In this document: positions 1 through 7,497 of the stretch, piece by piece | Numbering within the stretch: position 1 is the first letter of the stretch | Layout: each line of letters begins with the position of its first letter | DNA from: Agromyces sp. | GTDB lineage: Bacteria; Actinomycetota; Actinomycetes; Actinomycetales; Microbacteriaceae | Direction of reading: 5' to 3' | DNA: 9,731 nucleotides | NCBI GenBank assembly: GCA_031178025.1 | Contig: JAPSJU010000065.1 | Coordinates: 1-9,731 of the forward strand | The notes under the pieces: generated by a model | The model's input: the letters and a program-made list of their open reading frames with translations, nothing else | Databases searched by the model: none | Told to the model about the DNA's origin: nothing | Made by a program: the position numbers and the translations under genes

Positions 1-127
1 CGTAGTACTCGAGGTCGATGTCGAGGTACGGGTGGATGAGCTGGTCCTTGATGGCCTGCCAGATGATGCGGGTCATCTCGTCGCCGTCGAGCTCGACGAC
101 CGTGCCTTCAACCTTGATCTTGGACAA
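1..127 (-). CDS. icd: NADP-dependent isocitrate dehydrogenase, N-terminal fragment (continues past the left edge)
   Basis: This enzyme oxidatively decarboxylates isocitrate to 2-oxoglutarate with NADP in the citric acid cycle, in the cytoplasm. Reading leftward from 127, the first 42 codons begin with [18 protein letters not shown] after the initiator and continue with [18 protein letters not shown] and a LEYY motif. This is the highly conserved N-terminus of the dimeric, eukaryote-like class of NADP-ICDH, about 400 residues long and common in actinobacteria. The start is a TTG at 127-125, preceded by AAGGAG at 142-137 with a 9-nt gap. No upstream in-frame ATG fits the family N-terminus as well. 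The rest of the gene lies outside the window. It has its own promoter region (128-230) with a palindromic operator. Identity is confident from the conserved N-terminus; the cofactor preference is inferred from the family. Confidence 0.93.
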   Translation of the reverse strand, partial: MSKIKVEGTVVELDGDEMTRIIWQAIKDQLIHPYLDIDLEYY

Positions 128-130
128 CGT

Positions 131-151
131 GGATCTCTCCTTGGATCTCTC
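131..151. repeat. Short direct repeat spanning the icd ribosome-binding site
   Basis: The 9-mer GGATCTCTC occurs at 131-139 and again at 143-151, so on the icd strand the leader reads GAGAGATCC-AAG-GAGAGATCC. The Shine-Dalgarno AAGGAG is formed where the two copies meet. It may be a chance duplication or slippage product; no function is claimed. Confidence 0.5.
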
Positions 152-193
152 GGGGAATTGAGGAAGTCTCGCCGGGCGGACACGCCGTCTGCC

Positions 194-199
194 AGCTTA
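194..199 (-). promoter_or_regulatory. Predicted -10 element of the icd promoter (TAAGCT)
   Basis: On the minus strand TAAGCT fits the actinobacterial TANNNT -10 pattern. It would start transcription near 187 and give a leader of about 60 nt to the TTG start. A 17-nt spacer puts the -35 at about 217-222, where no good TTGACA-like match exists but where the 216-229 palindrome lies. The weak -35 and overlapping operator suggest a regulated promoter. Called by eye only. Confidence 0.45.
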
Positions 200-215
200 C
201 CGCTTCGCCGGAATA

Positions 216-229
216 TCTCGACATCGAGA
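216..229. promoter_or_regulatory. Palindromic operator TCTCGA-CA-TCGAGA in the icd promoter
   Basis: Two perfect 6-bp inverted arms flank a 2-bp centre, and an outer T214/A231 pair extends the symmetry. The site covers the predicted -35 of icd, a position where a bound dimer would block RNA polymerase. The size and sequence are in the style of sites bound by MarR-family dimers. TamR of Streptomyces coelicolor is a MarR-family protein that controls aconitase, icd and malate dehydrogenase genes, so a similar regulator is the first candidate. The assignment to TamR is from memory of the family and was not checked against its published consensus. Confidence 0.55.
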
Positions 230-265
230 CATCCGGATGCCTCGGCCACGGCAACCGGACCGGTT
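230..265. promoter_or_regulatory. Two further palindromes in the icd/GNAT divergent region
   Basis: CATCCGGATG at 230-239 is a perfect 10-bp palindrome directly abutting the icd operator. AACCGG-A-CCGGTT at 253-265 is a perfect 13-bp odd-centred palindrome. Both lie upstream of both divergent promoters, so they could serve either gene. GC-rich DNA makes short palindromes common, so the functional claim is weak. Confidence 0.3.
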
Positions 266-310
266 CCGACCCCGGGCGCCCACCGCTACCTGCCGCCGCG
301 CTCGACACGT

Positions 311-316
311 TAGCCT
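311..316 (+). promoter_or_regulatory. Predicted -10 (TAGCCT) of a leaderless promoter for the GNAT gene
   Basis: TAGCCT matches TANNNT and ends 7 nt before the ATG at 324, so transcription would begin at or next to the start codon. There is no convincing Shine-Dalgarno before this ATG, which agrees with a leaderless mRNA, common in actinobacteria. No clear -35 is visible. The same arrangement, TAGGCT plus 6 nt plus ATG, precedes the DDAH gene. Confidence 0.45.
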
Positions 317-323
317 TGGCAGC

Positions 324-776
324 ATGGCTGAGCTGAGACTTGAAGACCTGTCGGCGTCGAACATCGTCGCGGCGAACTCCCTCTCGCTGAAGCCCGGCCA
401 GGAGCAGTTCATCGCCCCGGTGACCTATTCGGCCGAGGCGTCGGTCGTGAACCCCGAGACCGCGTGGCAGCGGGTCGCGCTGCTCGGCGATCGCGTCGTC
501 GGGTTCATCCACGGCAACTTCGATCCCGAGAACGAGCACGAGGAGTTCCGGGCCTGCATCTGGCGCATCAACGTCGACGCCGAGGTGCAGGGCAAGGGCG
601 TCGGCCGCTTCCTCGCGACGGCGCTGGCCGAGGAGGCCAAGCGGCGGGGCTTCGACCGCATCACCGTGCTCTGGGAGCCCGGCGAGGAGGGACCCGAGGC
701 CTTCTTCCACCGCATCGGCTTCAAGGACATCGGTGAGACCGCGTACGGCGACGTGATCGGCGCGCTCGAGCTCTGA
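324..776 (+). CDS. GNAT-family N-acetyltransferase, spermidine/spermine-acetyltransferase-like
   Basis: This 150-residue protein is one complete GNAT domain, predicted to move an acetyl group from acetyl-CoA to a primary amine in the cytoplasm. The acetyl-CoA pyrophosphate loop is seen as Q89-G-K-G-V-G94 (Q/R-x-x-G-x-G/A) and is followed by a long helix. The preceding strand is RVVGFIHG (57-64), and the C-terminus has the usual FFHRIGF (127-133). An N-terminal LSLKPGQEQFIAP (20-32) resembles BltD/PaiA-like polyamine acetyltransferases, but the substrate cannot be fixed from sequence. An open frame extends upstream to an ATG at 237, but those codons are Arg/Pro-rich and lie over the regulatory region. 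The ATG at 324 begins the conserved part and sits right after a leaderless-type -10. The ATL gene follows 22 nt downstream and is probably cotranscribed. Confidence 0.88.
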   Translation: MAELRLEDLSASNIVAANSLSLKPGQEQFIAPVTYSAEASVVNPETAWQRVALLGDRVVGFIHGNFDPENEHEEFRACIWRINVDAEVQGKGVGRFLATALAEEAKRRGFDRITVLWEPGEEGPEAFFHRIGFKDIGETAYGDVIGALEL

Positions 777-798
777 GCGGACGACCGGGGTTCCCCTG

Positions 799-1113
799 AT
801 GGCGCAGCGGGCCGAGGGATTCGTCGAGGCGGTGCTCGCCGTCGTCGCCGACATCCCTCCCGGGACCGTCGCGACCTACGGCGACGTCGCCGCGATCCTC
901 GGCTCGCGAGGGGCGCGCGCGGTCGGCCAGGTGATGGCGAGGTACGGCTCGGATGTCCCGTGGTGGCGCGTGGTCCGTGCGGGCGGCCATCCGCCGGCGG
1001 GGAAGGCCGAGCCCGCTCGCGCGCACTACGAGGCCGAGGGGACCCCGCTCCTCCCCGCGGCGGGCGAGGACGGCTATCGCATCGACCTCGCCGCACGGCG
1101 CTGGATCCCGTGA
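799..1113 (+). CDS. atl: Alkyltransferase-like (ATL) protein, MGMT DNA-binding domain without the catalytic cysteine
   Basis: This 104-residue protein is the DNA-binding half of O6-methylguanine-DNA methyltransferase. The DNA-contacting Tyr (Y27 in TYGDVA), the helix-turn-helix, and the arginine finger (R40 in RAVGQVM) are present. The active-site PCHR motif instead reads P54-W55-W56-R57, so both the acceptor Cys and the neighbouring His are Trp. The protein therefore cannot take up alkyl groups. Known ATLs (S. pombe Atl1, E. coli YbaZ) bind O6-alkylguanine, flip it out and mark it for nucleotide-excision repair; that role is inferred here. The ATG at 799 follows the GNAT stop by 22 nt and has only a weak GGGG (787-790) as ribosome site, itself within a GGGG-TT-CCCC inverted repeat. 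The gene converges with the histidine kinase, leaving a 37-nt gap. Confidence 0.88.
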   Translation: MAQRAEGFVEAVLAVVADIPPGTVATYGDVAAILGSRGARAVGQVMARYGSDVPWWRVVRAGGHPPAGKAEPARAHYEAEGTPLLPAAGEDGYRIDLAARRWIP

Positions 1114-1140
1114 CCGGCGCGATGCGCGGGCCGGGCGCCG
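1114..1140. terminator. Possible hairpin between convergent atl and histidine kinase genes
   Basis: CGGCGC at 1115-1120 can pair with GCGCCG at 1135-1140 around a 14-nt loop. It fills most of the 37-nt gap between two converging genes. There is no T-tract on either side, so intrinsic termination would be weak; Rho may act instead. Confidence 0.25.
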
Positions 1141-1150
1141 CGGCGGGACG

Positions 1151-2944
1151 CTAGGCGCTCGCCTTCGGCAGCGGCATGCGGATGGTGAGCGTCGTGCCGG
1201 CGCCGGGCGGGCTCTCGACCTCGAGCGTTCCATCGAGCGCTTCGACGCGGTCGACGATCCCGAGCATGCCCGTGCCCGCATCGATCGAGGCGCCGCCGCG
1301 GCCGTTGTCGCGGACGACGATCACGAGCTCGCCGTCCTCGATGCGCGCCCGCACCCACGCCCGCGTGGCCCCCGAGTGCTTCGCGACGTTCGCGAGCGCC
1401 TCCGCGACGACGAAGTACGCCGTGGACTCGATGAGCTCGGGCAGTCGTCCCTCCGCCTGCACGTCGACGGCGACGGGCACGGGGCATCGGCCTGCGAGCT
1501 CCGGCACGGCGAGGGCCAGCCCGCCCTGGCTCAGCAGGCTCGGGTGGATGCCATGCGCCAGCTCGCGCAGCTCCTTCAGTGCGTCGTTGAGCATCGCGAT
1601 CGTGGCGTCGATCTCAGCGCCGAGCGGTTCGATGCCCCGGTCGCGGGCCTGGTTCGCGGCGAGCCGAAGCCGCATCCCGAGCGACACGAGGTGCTGCTGC
1701 GCCCCGTCGTGCAGGTCGCGTTCGATGCGCCGCCGGGCCTCGACGCCCGCCTCGACGATGCGCTGGCGCGACTGGCGCACCTGCTCGAGGGTGCGCTCGA
1801 CCTCGGACCGCAGGCGTCCGTTGTCGACCGAGAGCCGCAGCGCGCTCGAGACGCCGTCGAGCAGGCGCATGTTGTCGGTGAGCACCCGGTCGTGGCGGAT
1901 GAGCGCGATGGGCGCGCCGAGCGGCGACGCGACGGGCAGGATGCTGTGGCTGCCCCGAGGATCGGCCTCGGCCTCGTCGATGGGCACGCCCGCCGCGTCG
2001 GCGTACCGGCCCCGCTCCTCGTCCCACCAGAAGACGCGCACGCTCGCGTCGCGCAGCGTGCGGGCGAGTGACTCGGCCCAGAGGCCGCGGTCGGCGCCCT
2101 CTCTCGTGATGCGCATGAGATCGGCGACCCTGGCTCGCATGTTCCGCGCATGCGCGACCCCCGCATCGAAGCTCACCGGGATCGAGGCGATCGCGATGAG
2201 CGAGACCGTCGCGAGCACGATGTCCGTCGTCGTGGCCGCGGCGTAGGTGACGGCCTGCGCGGCGAGGGTCGTGGCCCACGCGAACAGGGCCAGGGGCATG
2301 AGGAAGGCGACGGTGCGCGCCGGGACGCTCGCGCGCACCCACCGCACGAGCAGGCGCGCCGCGATGGCGAGGGCGAGGCCGACGCCGACGATGCGGTATC
2401 CGACGTCGATGAGCGCGAAGAGCTGCGGTGCCTCCGCGAGCCGATACGGGTTGGGGGCGCACGCCGCGCATCCGGCGCTCTCGGGCGACGCGAGCAGCAG
2501 CACCGCGAGCAGGTTCACGATCGAGGCGACGAAGGCGATGCCGGCCACCCAGCGGTCGAACCGGTCGCTCAGGAAGCCCTTCGGGTAGACGAGCACGATG
2601 ATCCCGGCGATGACCGCCCAGCCGAGGTCGACGCCGCGCACCACGGGCCAGAGCCACTCCCACTCGCCGATCACCCGGTAGATCGACTGCGGGATCCAGA
2701 GCACGACGAACGCGACCATGAGCCGCGCCGGCGCGCGCGTCGGTGCGATCTTCCACGCGATCGCGGCGCACGCCGCGAAGACGAGGGGAACCAGCGCGTG
2801 CAGGGTGGTGTACGAGATCTCGTTCCGCTCGGCCGGCGGCGTCGCCTGGTGGCCCGCGATCTCCATGGTGAGGCTCAGGGCGACGACGACGGCGATGACG
2901 GCGGCACGCCTGGCGATCCGGCCCTTGCGGCCGGGGGCCATCAC
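1151..2944 (-). CDS. Multi-pass membrane sensor histidine kinase (HisKA_3 / NarL class)
   Basis: This is the 597-residue sensor partner of the response regulator just upstream. The N-terminal half (about 13-257) is a membrane region with roughly seven or eight hydrophobic segments. Between two of them lies a loop with a C159-A-A-C162 pair followed by a PNPY motif. A poorly conserved GAF-like segment (about 283-372) and a coiled coil (about 373-405) connect to the HisKA_3 dimerisation helix. The phospho-acceptor is H412 in RIERDLHDGAQQH. The ATPase domain has the N-box around E515/N519, DNGRGG (546-551), GTGML (557-561) and GAGTT (581-585). All key kinase residues are present, so it should be active; the signal is unknown. 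The GTG start (2944) overlaps the regulator's TGA as GTGA. The ATG of the next codon (2941) is equally possible, and either implies coupled translation. Confidence 0.93.
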   Translation of the reverse strand: MMAPGRKGRIARRAAVIAVVVALSLTMEIAGHQATPPAERNEISYTTLHALVPLVFAACAAIAWKIAPTRAPARLMVAFVVLWIPQSIYRVIGEWEWLWPVVRGVDLGWAVIAGIIVLVYPKGFLSDRFDRWVAGIAFVASIVNLLAVLLLASPESAGCAACAPNPYRLAEAPQLFALIDVGYRIVGVGLALAIAARLLVRWVRASVPARTVAFLMPLALFAWATTLAAQAVTYAAATTTDIVLATVSLIAIASIPVSFDAGVAHARNMRARVADLMRITREGADRGLWAESLARTLRDASVRVFWWDEERGRYADAAGVPIDEAEADPRGSHSILPVASPLGAPIALIRHDRVLTDNMRLLDGVSSALRLSVDNGRLRSEVERTLEQVRQSRQRIVEAGVEARRRIERDLHDGAQQHLVSLGMRLRLAANQARDRGIEPLGAEIDATIAMLNDALKELRELAHGIHPSLLSQGGLALAVPELAGRCPVPVAVDVQAEGRLPELIESTAYFVVAEALANVAKHSGATRAWVRARIEDGELVIVVRDNGRGGASIDAGTGMLGIVDRVEALDGTLEVESPPGAGTTLTIRMPLPKASA

Positions 2945-3603
2945 CGTTCGCCGAGGAGCGTGAGCACGGCGAGCACGCGGCGGTGGTGCTCTGGCGACTC
3001 CTCGAGGTCGAGCTTCTGCAGGATGCTGCGCACGTGCGTCTCGACCGTCTTCAGTCCGAGGAACAGCGTCTGCGCGATGCCGCCGTTCGAGTAGCCCTGC
3101 GCCATGAGTTCCAGCACCGAGCGCTCGCGTTCGGTCAGGCGGGAGAGCGGATCATCCGCCCTCGTGCGCTTCACGAGCTGTTCGACGACCTCCGGGTCGA
3201 CGACGGAGCCGCCGGAGGCGACGGTCTCGACGGCGCGCACGAGCGTCTGCGGTTCCGAGACGCGCTCCTTGAGGAGATATCCCGTACCGCTGCCCGCGCC
3301 CATGACGCGGAGCGCGTATTCGGGCGTCGCGTACATCGAGAGGAGCAGGACGCCGATGGTCGAGCCGCTCGCGCGCATCGTCTCGAGCGCGACGATGCCC
3401 TCGTCCCGGTGGCTCGGCGGCATCCGGATGTCGAGCACCGCCGCGTCGATGTCACCCCCGCGCACGACCTCGAGCAGTTCGTCACCGGTGCCCACCGAGG
3501 CCACGACGTCGATGCCGCCGCCCTCGAGCACCTTGGCGATGCCCTCGCGCAGCAGCAGCGCATCGTCGGCGATCGCGACGCGGAGGGCACGGGAGTCGTG
3601 CAT
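2941..3603 (-). CDS. NarL/LuxR-family response regulator
   Basis: This 220-residue DNA-binding regulator is phosphorylated by the kinase encoded directly downstream. The receiver domain (about 7-125) has the acidic pair D13/D14, phospho-acceptor D58 in VLDIRMPP, the switch Ser S89 in LLLSMY, and K112 in YLLKE, so it is complete. The LuxR-type helix-turn-helix (about 154-205) shows LTERERSVLELMAQGYSN and the recognition helix around KTVETHVRSIL. The usual Ala-Ala after GYSN is Gly-Gly here, a mild oddity. The ATG at 3603 has a strong GGAGG (3615-3611) with 7-nt spacing. The gene is separated by 130 nt from the ABC exporter gene upstream and has its own likely promoter. Targets are unknown; autoregulation or control of the adjacent exporter are reasonable guesses without direct evidence. 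Confidence 0.94.
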   Translation of the reverse strand: MHDSRALRVAIADDALLLREGIAKVLEGGGIDVVASVGTGDELLEVVRGGDIDAAVLDIRMPPSHRDEGIVALETMRASGSTIGVLLLSMYATPEYALRVMGAGSGTGYLLKERVSEPQTLVRAVETVASGGSVVDPEVVEQLVKRTRADDPLSRLTERERSVLELMAQGYSNGGIAQTLFLGLKTVETHVRSILQKLDLEESPEHHRRVLAVLTLLGER

Positions 3604-3623
3604 GGGGGAACCTCCGTTCGAAG

Positions 3624-3659
3624 GCAGGCGTGACCGTTCAGGGGTGGTCAGCCGCCTGC
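3624..3659. promoter_or_regulatory. Interrupted inverted repeat in the response-regulator leader
   Basis: GCAGGC (3624-3629) and GACC (3632-3635) are mirrored by GGTC (3646-3649) and GCCTGC (3654-3659) around a 10-nt centre. This gives ten complementary pairs broken by a small asymmetric internal loop. It lies between the predicted transcription start (about 3657) and the ribosome site (3615-3611). It could be an operator, perhaps for the regulator itself, or an RNA stem in the leader. Confidence 0.4.
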
Positions 3660-3663
3660 GGTG

Positions 3664-3669
3664 ACTGTA
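3664..3669 (-). promoter_or_regulatory. Predicted -10 (TACAGT) for the two-component operon
   Basis: On the minus strand TACAGT fits TANNNT and is the best candidate between the exporter stop and the regulator start. The leader would be about 54 nt. No recognisable -35 lies 17-18 nt upstream, so the promoter is weak or activator-dependent if real. Confidence 0.35.
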
Positions 3670-3718
3670 CCGCGCCGGCAGCGGGAGCGGCCCGACCCAC
3701 TTCGAGGGACACCCCCGT

Positions 3719-3733
3719 CGCCGAGCCCCGGCG
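3719..3733 (-). terminator. Small hairpin directly after the exporter stop codon
   Basis: CGCCG and CGGCG pair around a 5-nt loop immediately after the TGA of the second exporter gene. There is no U-tract, so it is at best a weak terminator, and read-through into the two-component genes is possible. Confidence 0.25.
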
Positions 3734-5542
3734 TCAGACGAGCGAGTCGCGCCACGCGGCGTGCAGCGCCGCGAAACGGCCCGACCCGCCGATGAGGTCG
3801 GCGGGCGCCCCGTCCTCGACGATGCGCCCGTGCTCCATGACGAGCACGCGATCGGCGATCGCCACCGTCGAGAGCCGGTGCGCGATGATCACGGCGGTGC
3901 GATCGGCGAGGAGGGTCGTGAGGCCCTCCTGCACGAGCCGCTCGCTCGGGATGTCGAGCGAGGAGGTCGCCTCGTCGAGGATCAGCACGGCGGGGTTCGC
4001 GAGGAAGGCGCGAGCGAACGAGATGAGCTGCCGCTGCCCCGCACTCACCCGTCCGCCCCGCTTGTTCACGTCGGTGTCGTAGCCGTTCGGCAGCGCCTCG
4101 ATGAACTCGTGCGCGCCGACGGCCTTCGCCGCCCCGACGATCTCGTCGAAGCTCGCGTCGGGCCTGCCGAGCGCGATGTTGTCGGCGACGGATCCCGAGA
4201 ACAGGTACGCCTCCTGCGTGACCATGACGATCGCGCGCCGCAGGTCCTTCGGATGCAGGGAGCGCAGGTCGACCCCGTCGAGTTCGACGACACCGTCGCT
4301 CGGGTCGTAGAACCGTGCGATGAGCTTCGCGAGCGTGGACTTGCCGGCACCCGTCGAGCCCACGAGCGCGATCGTCTGCCCTGCGGGCACGTCGAGGTCG
4401 AAGCGCGGCAGGATGACGCGATCGGGCGTGTAGGCGAACTCGACGCCCTCGAAGCGCACATGCCCCTCCGCCTTCCAGAGGTCGACGGGATGCAGCGGGT
4501 CGGGCACGCTCGGCTCCTCCTCGAGGACGCCCGAGATCTTCTCCAGCGCCGATGCCGCCGACTGGTAGCCGTTGTAGAACATCGCCATGTCCTCGATGGG
4601 GTCGAAGAACCGCTTGGTGTAGAGCAGCGCAGCGAGCAGCACGCCGATGGCGATCTCGCCCTCGACCGCGCGGAAGCCGCCGACGACGAGCACCGCCGCG
4701 ACGCACGCGTTGCCGATGAGCAGGAGCCCCGGGTCGTAGATGCCGAAGAGCTGGATGACCTTCGCGTTCACGTCCCGGTAGTCCTCGACGAGGCCGCCGA
4801 AGGCCTTCTCGTTGCGACGCTCCTTGCGGAACGCCTGCACCGCGCGGATGCCCGTCATCGATTCGACGAAGTGCACGATGAGCGCCGCCGAGGCCACGCG
4901 CGAGCGGCGGAAGAGCTTCTGCGAGCGCACCTGGAACCAACGCGTCAGCACCGCGAGCGGGATGAGCGCGACGAGCAGCACGAGCGCGGACTGCCAGTCG
5001 AGCAACGCGAGCGCGATCGCCGTGAACGTCATGTAGAGCACCCCGCGCACGAGCTGGTTGATGCCCTCGTCGAGGAGCTCCCGGATCGCGTCGAGGTCGC
5101 TCGTCTGGCGCGAGATGATCCGTCCGGACGTGTACGACTCGTGGAACTCGAGCGAGAGCTTCTGCGTGTGGAGGAACACCCGGGTACGCAAGTCGAGCAG
5201 CACCGCCTGGCTGATCCTGGCCGAGAGCCGGATGTACCACGCGATGAGGAACGCGCCAGCCGCCCCGGTGATGAGGTACGCGAGCCCCGTGAGGCCGATC
5301 GGCCACCAGTCGCCGCCGACGAGCGCCGGCAGCCCCTGGTCGATGCCGTACGCGATGAGCGCCGGGCCCGCCACCTGCGCAGCCGTCGACACGACGACGA
5401 CCGCCATCGTCGCCCACAGACGCGCCCGGAGCGGGCGCAGCAGCGAGCCGAGCAGCCGCAGCGAGCGGGAGCGCATGTGGCTCGACTCGGCCTTCGTGAA
5501 GTCGTGGCGTTCCTCGCCCTCGACACCCGTGACGGTGCTCAT
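3734..5542 (-). CDS. ABC exporter half-transporter, subunit with intact catalytic Glu and VSAGQ signature
   Basis: This 602-residue membrane protein is one half of a heterodimeric type IV ABC exporter that would drive substrates out of the cell with ATP. The membrane domain (about 30-335) has six hydrophobic segments, and the nucleotide-binding domain (about 360-600) follows. Motifs are Walker [10 protein letters not shown] (395-403), Q-loop Q443 in VTQEAYLF, Walker B ending D523-E524 (catalytic Glu), and H555 in the switch loop. The signature reads V499-S-A-G-Q503 instead of LSGGQ. The consensus ATP site of the pair is therefore expected to combine this Walker A/B with the partner's LSGGQ. 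The ATG (5542) overlaps the partner's TGA as ATGA, and AGAGGGGG precedes it. The family includes multidrug and lipid exporters such as BmrCD, LmrCD and TM287/288; the substrate is not predictable here. Confidence 0.92.
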   Translation of the reverse strand: MSTVTGVEGEERHDFTKAESSHMRSRSLRLLGSLLRPLRARLWATMAVVVVSTAAQVAGPALIAYGIDQGLPALVGGDWWPIGLTGLAYLITGAAGAFLIAWYIRLSARISQAVLLDLRTRVFLHTQKLSLEFHESYTSGRIISRQTSDLDAIRELLDEGINQLVRGVLYMTFTAIALALLDWQSALVLLVALIPLAVLTRWFQVRSQKLFRRSRVASAALIVHFVESMTGIRAVQAFRKERRNEKAFGGLVEDYRDVNAKVIQLFGIYDPGLLLIGNACVAAVLVVGGFRAVEGEIAIGVLLAALLYTKRFFDPIEDMAMFYNGYQSAASALEKISGVLEEEPSVPDPLHPVDLWKAEGHVRFEGVEFAYTPDRVILPRFDLDVPAGQTIALVGSTGAGKSTLAKLIARFYDPSDGVVELDGVDLRSLHPKDLRRAIVMVTQEAYLFSGSVADNIALGRPDASFDEIVGAAKAVGAHEFIEALPNGYDTDVNKRGGRVSAGQRQLISFARAFLANPAVLILDEATSSLDIPSERLVQEGLTTLLADRTAVIIAHRLSTVAIADRVLVMEHGRIVEDGAPADLIGGSGRFAALHAAWRDSLV

Positions 5543-7497
5543 CGGGTCGCCCCCTCTCGTTCGACGGGTTCGACGCCGTCGGTCCCGGCGGCATCGGCGA
5601 TGCCCGATGCCCTGATCTCGTCACCGGCGAGTGCCGGCGCGGCATCCGCTTCGATGCGGTCGGATGCCTCGGCCGCCTCCCGCCGCACCTCGTCCTCCAG
5701 GCTCGAGATCACGTAGGCGTAGTGCTCGTTCTCGCGCAGGAGGTCCGAATGCGTCCCGACGGCGGTGATGCGCCCCTCCTCGAGGAGGGCGACGCGGTCG
5801 GCGAGCATGACCGTCGAGGGGCGGTGCGCGACGATGAGCGCGGTCGTCGAGGCGAGCACCCGACGCAGCCCCGCCTCGACCTTCGCCTCGGTCGCGACGT
5901 CGAGCGCCGAGAGCGGATCGTCGAGCACGAGCACCGCCGGGGATGCCGCGACCGCCCGCGCGAGCGCCAGGCGCTGACGCTGCCCGCCGGAGAGGCTCAT
6001 GCCCTCCTCGCCGACCTTCGTGTCGACCCCGTCGGGGAGCTCGTACACGAAGCCCGCCTGCGCGATGGCCAGCGCCTCGTCGAGCACGCGCTCGGCCTCC
6101 GCCACGACCTCGGGCGCATCGCCCGCGAGCTCGGGCCGCCCGAGCAGCACGTTGTCGCGCACGGAGGCACTGAAGAGCGTGGCGTCCTCGAACGCCATCG
6201 CGATGTGGGTGCGCAGCTCCTCGCGGCTGAGGGCGCGGATGTCGACGCCGTCGAGCGTGATCGAGCCGCCCGTGACGTCGTAGAGCCGCGTCGTGAGCGC
6301 CGTGAGGGTCGTCTTGCCGGAGCCCGTCAGGCCGACGAGCGCCATCGTCTCCCCCGGCTCGAGCGCGAGGTCCACGCCGTCGAGCAGGTCGCCGAAGCGG
6401 TCCGGCGAGTCCTGGTAGCGGAACCGCACGCCGTTGAACGCGAGCTCACCGCGCGGGTGCTCGATCGACAGCGGCCGTTCCGGATCGGTGATCTGGTTCT
6501 CGCTGTCGAGGATGTCGAAGAACCGGTCGGTCGCGGTGCGGGCGTCGACCGAGAACGCGAGGAGGAACCCGATCGACTCGATCGGCCACGCGAGCACCGT
6601 CGCGGTCGCGAAGAAGCCGACGAGCTGGCCGACGGTGAGCGCGCCCTCGGAGGCGAGCCAGACGCCGAGCACCAGGCAGACCGCCAGCGCCACGCCGGGC
6701 GCGAGGAGGATCCAGGTCCAGATGCTGGCCTCGAGCCTGGCCTTCTCGATCTCGGTCGAACGCAGCGACTCGGCCTGCACGCGGAAGGTCGAGAGGGCGT
6801 GCTTGCCTCGCCCGAACGCCTTCAGCACGCGGATGCCGTGCACCGACTCCTCGACGGCGGTCGCGAGGTCGCCCGCCTGGTCCTGGCTGCGACGGGACAC
6901 CTCCGAGTAGCGGCCCTCGAATCGATACCCGATGATCCAGAGCGGAATCGAGCAGGCGAGGAACACGAGCCCCAGCATCCAGCTCATCGAGATGAGGATG
7001 CCGAGCCCGACGACGATGACGATGAGGTTCACCACGAGCAGCACCAGCCCGAACGACAGCCAGCGGCGGATGAGCCCGAGATCGCTCACGGCACGCGAGA
7101 GCAGCTGGCCGCTCGGCCAGCGATCGTGGAAGCTCACGGGCAGGTCCTGCAGTTTCGCGTAGAGCGCGTTGCGCATGCGCGCCTCGACGCGAGTGCCCGG
7201 GGTCAGCACGAACCAGCGGCGCAGCGCCACGAACGCCGCTTCGAGCACGCCCAGCCCGAGCACGAGGGCGGCGAGCGGCCAGATCATCGCGGCATCGCCC
7301 TCGGAGAGCGGACCGTCGACGATCCACTGCAGCACCTGCGGGATGGCGAGCGCCACGAGTTGCGACAGCAGGGCGGCGATCATCCCGGCGACGATGTACG
7401 GGACGGCCGGCCCGGCGTACTCGCGCAGCCGGAAGAGCGCGCTCGCCGTGCTCCGGCGCGGCGAGGCGGGGTCGGTGTGGTGCGGGATGGCGGACAA
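5539..7497 (-). CDS. ABC exporter half-transporter, subunit with degenerate catalytic site (Asp for Glu) and LSGGQ signature
   Basis: This 652-residue partner of the downstream ABC gene has a six-helix membrane domain (about 30-325) and a nucleotide-binding domain (about 350-600). Walker A is GLTGSGKTT (389-397), the signature LSGGQ (502-506) is canonical, and H558 is present. Two catalytic positions are altered: the Q-loop Gln is E437 (AFEDATLF), and the Glu after Walker B is D527 ([12 protein letters not shown]). Its own ATP site should thus be weakly or non-hydrolytic, as in other heterodimeric exporters. An acidic, probably disordered tail of about 50 residues (603-652) follows. The open frame runs upstream to 7851, but those 118 codons are low-complexity and cross a leader region. 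A TTG at 7497 with GAAGGA six nt before it begins the part that looks like real protein ([10 protein letters not shown]) and is the chosen start. Confidence 0.9.
   Translation of the reverse strand: MSAIPHHTDPASPRRSTASALFRLREYAGPAVPYIVAGMIAALLSQLVALAIPQVLQWIVDGPLSEGDAAMIWPLAALVLGLGVLEAAFVALRRWFVLTPGTRVEARMRNALYAKLQDLPVSFHDRWPSGQLLSRAVSDLGLIRRWLSFGLVLLVVNLIVIVVGLGILISMSWMLGLVFLACSIPLWIIGYRFEGRYSEVSRRSQDQAGDLATAVEESVHGIRVLKAFGRGKHALSTFRVQAESLRSTEIEKARLEASIWTWILLAPGVALAVCLVLGVWLASEGALTVGQLVGFFATATVLAWPIESIGFLLAFSVDARTATDRFFDILDSENQITDPERPLSIEHPRGELAFNGVRFRYQDSPDRFGDLLDGVDLALEPGETMALVGLTGSGKTTLTALTTRLYDVTGGSITLDGVDIRALSREELRTHIAMAFEDATLFSASVRDNVLLGRPELAGDAPEVVAEAERVLDEALAIAQAGFVYELPDGVDTKVGEEGMSLSGGQRQRLALARAVAASPAVLVLDDPLSALDVATEAKVEAGLRRVLASTTALIVAHRPSTVMLADRVALLEEGRITAVGTHSDLLRENEHYAYVISSLEDEVRREAAEASDRIEADAAPALAGDEIRASGIADAAGTDGVEPVEREGATR

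Noticed and set aside
32..313. Plus-strand 93-codon frame across the icd start and its promoter
   Set aside because: It is antisense to the conserved icd N-terminus and then runs through the regulatory region; no ribosome site or family resemblance.
237..323. Upstream ATG (237) for the GNAT gene
   Set aside because: The extra 29 residues are Arg/Pro-rich and cover the palindromes and the -10 element; the conserved domain starts at the ATG at 324.
2941..7497. The two-component system as a dedicated regulator of the adjacent ABC exporter
   Set aside because: Only adjacency supports it. The two units have separate leaders, and I found no shared long repeat between the 3604-3669 and 7786-7860 regions, so it is kept as a guess and not scored as a finding.
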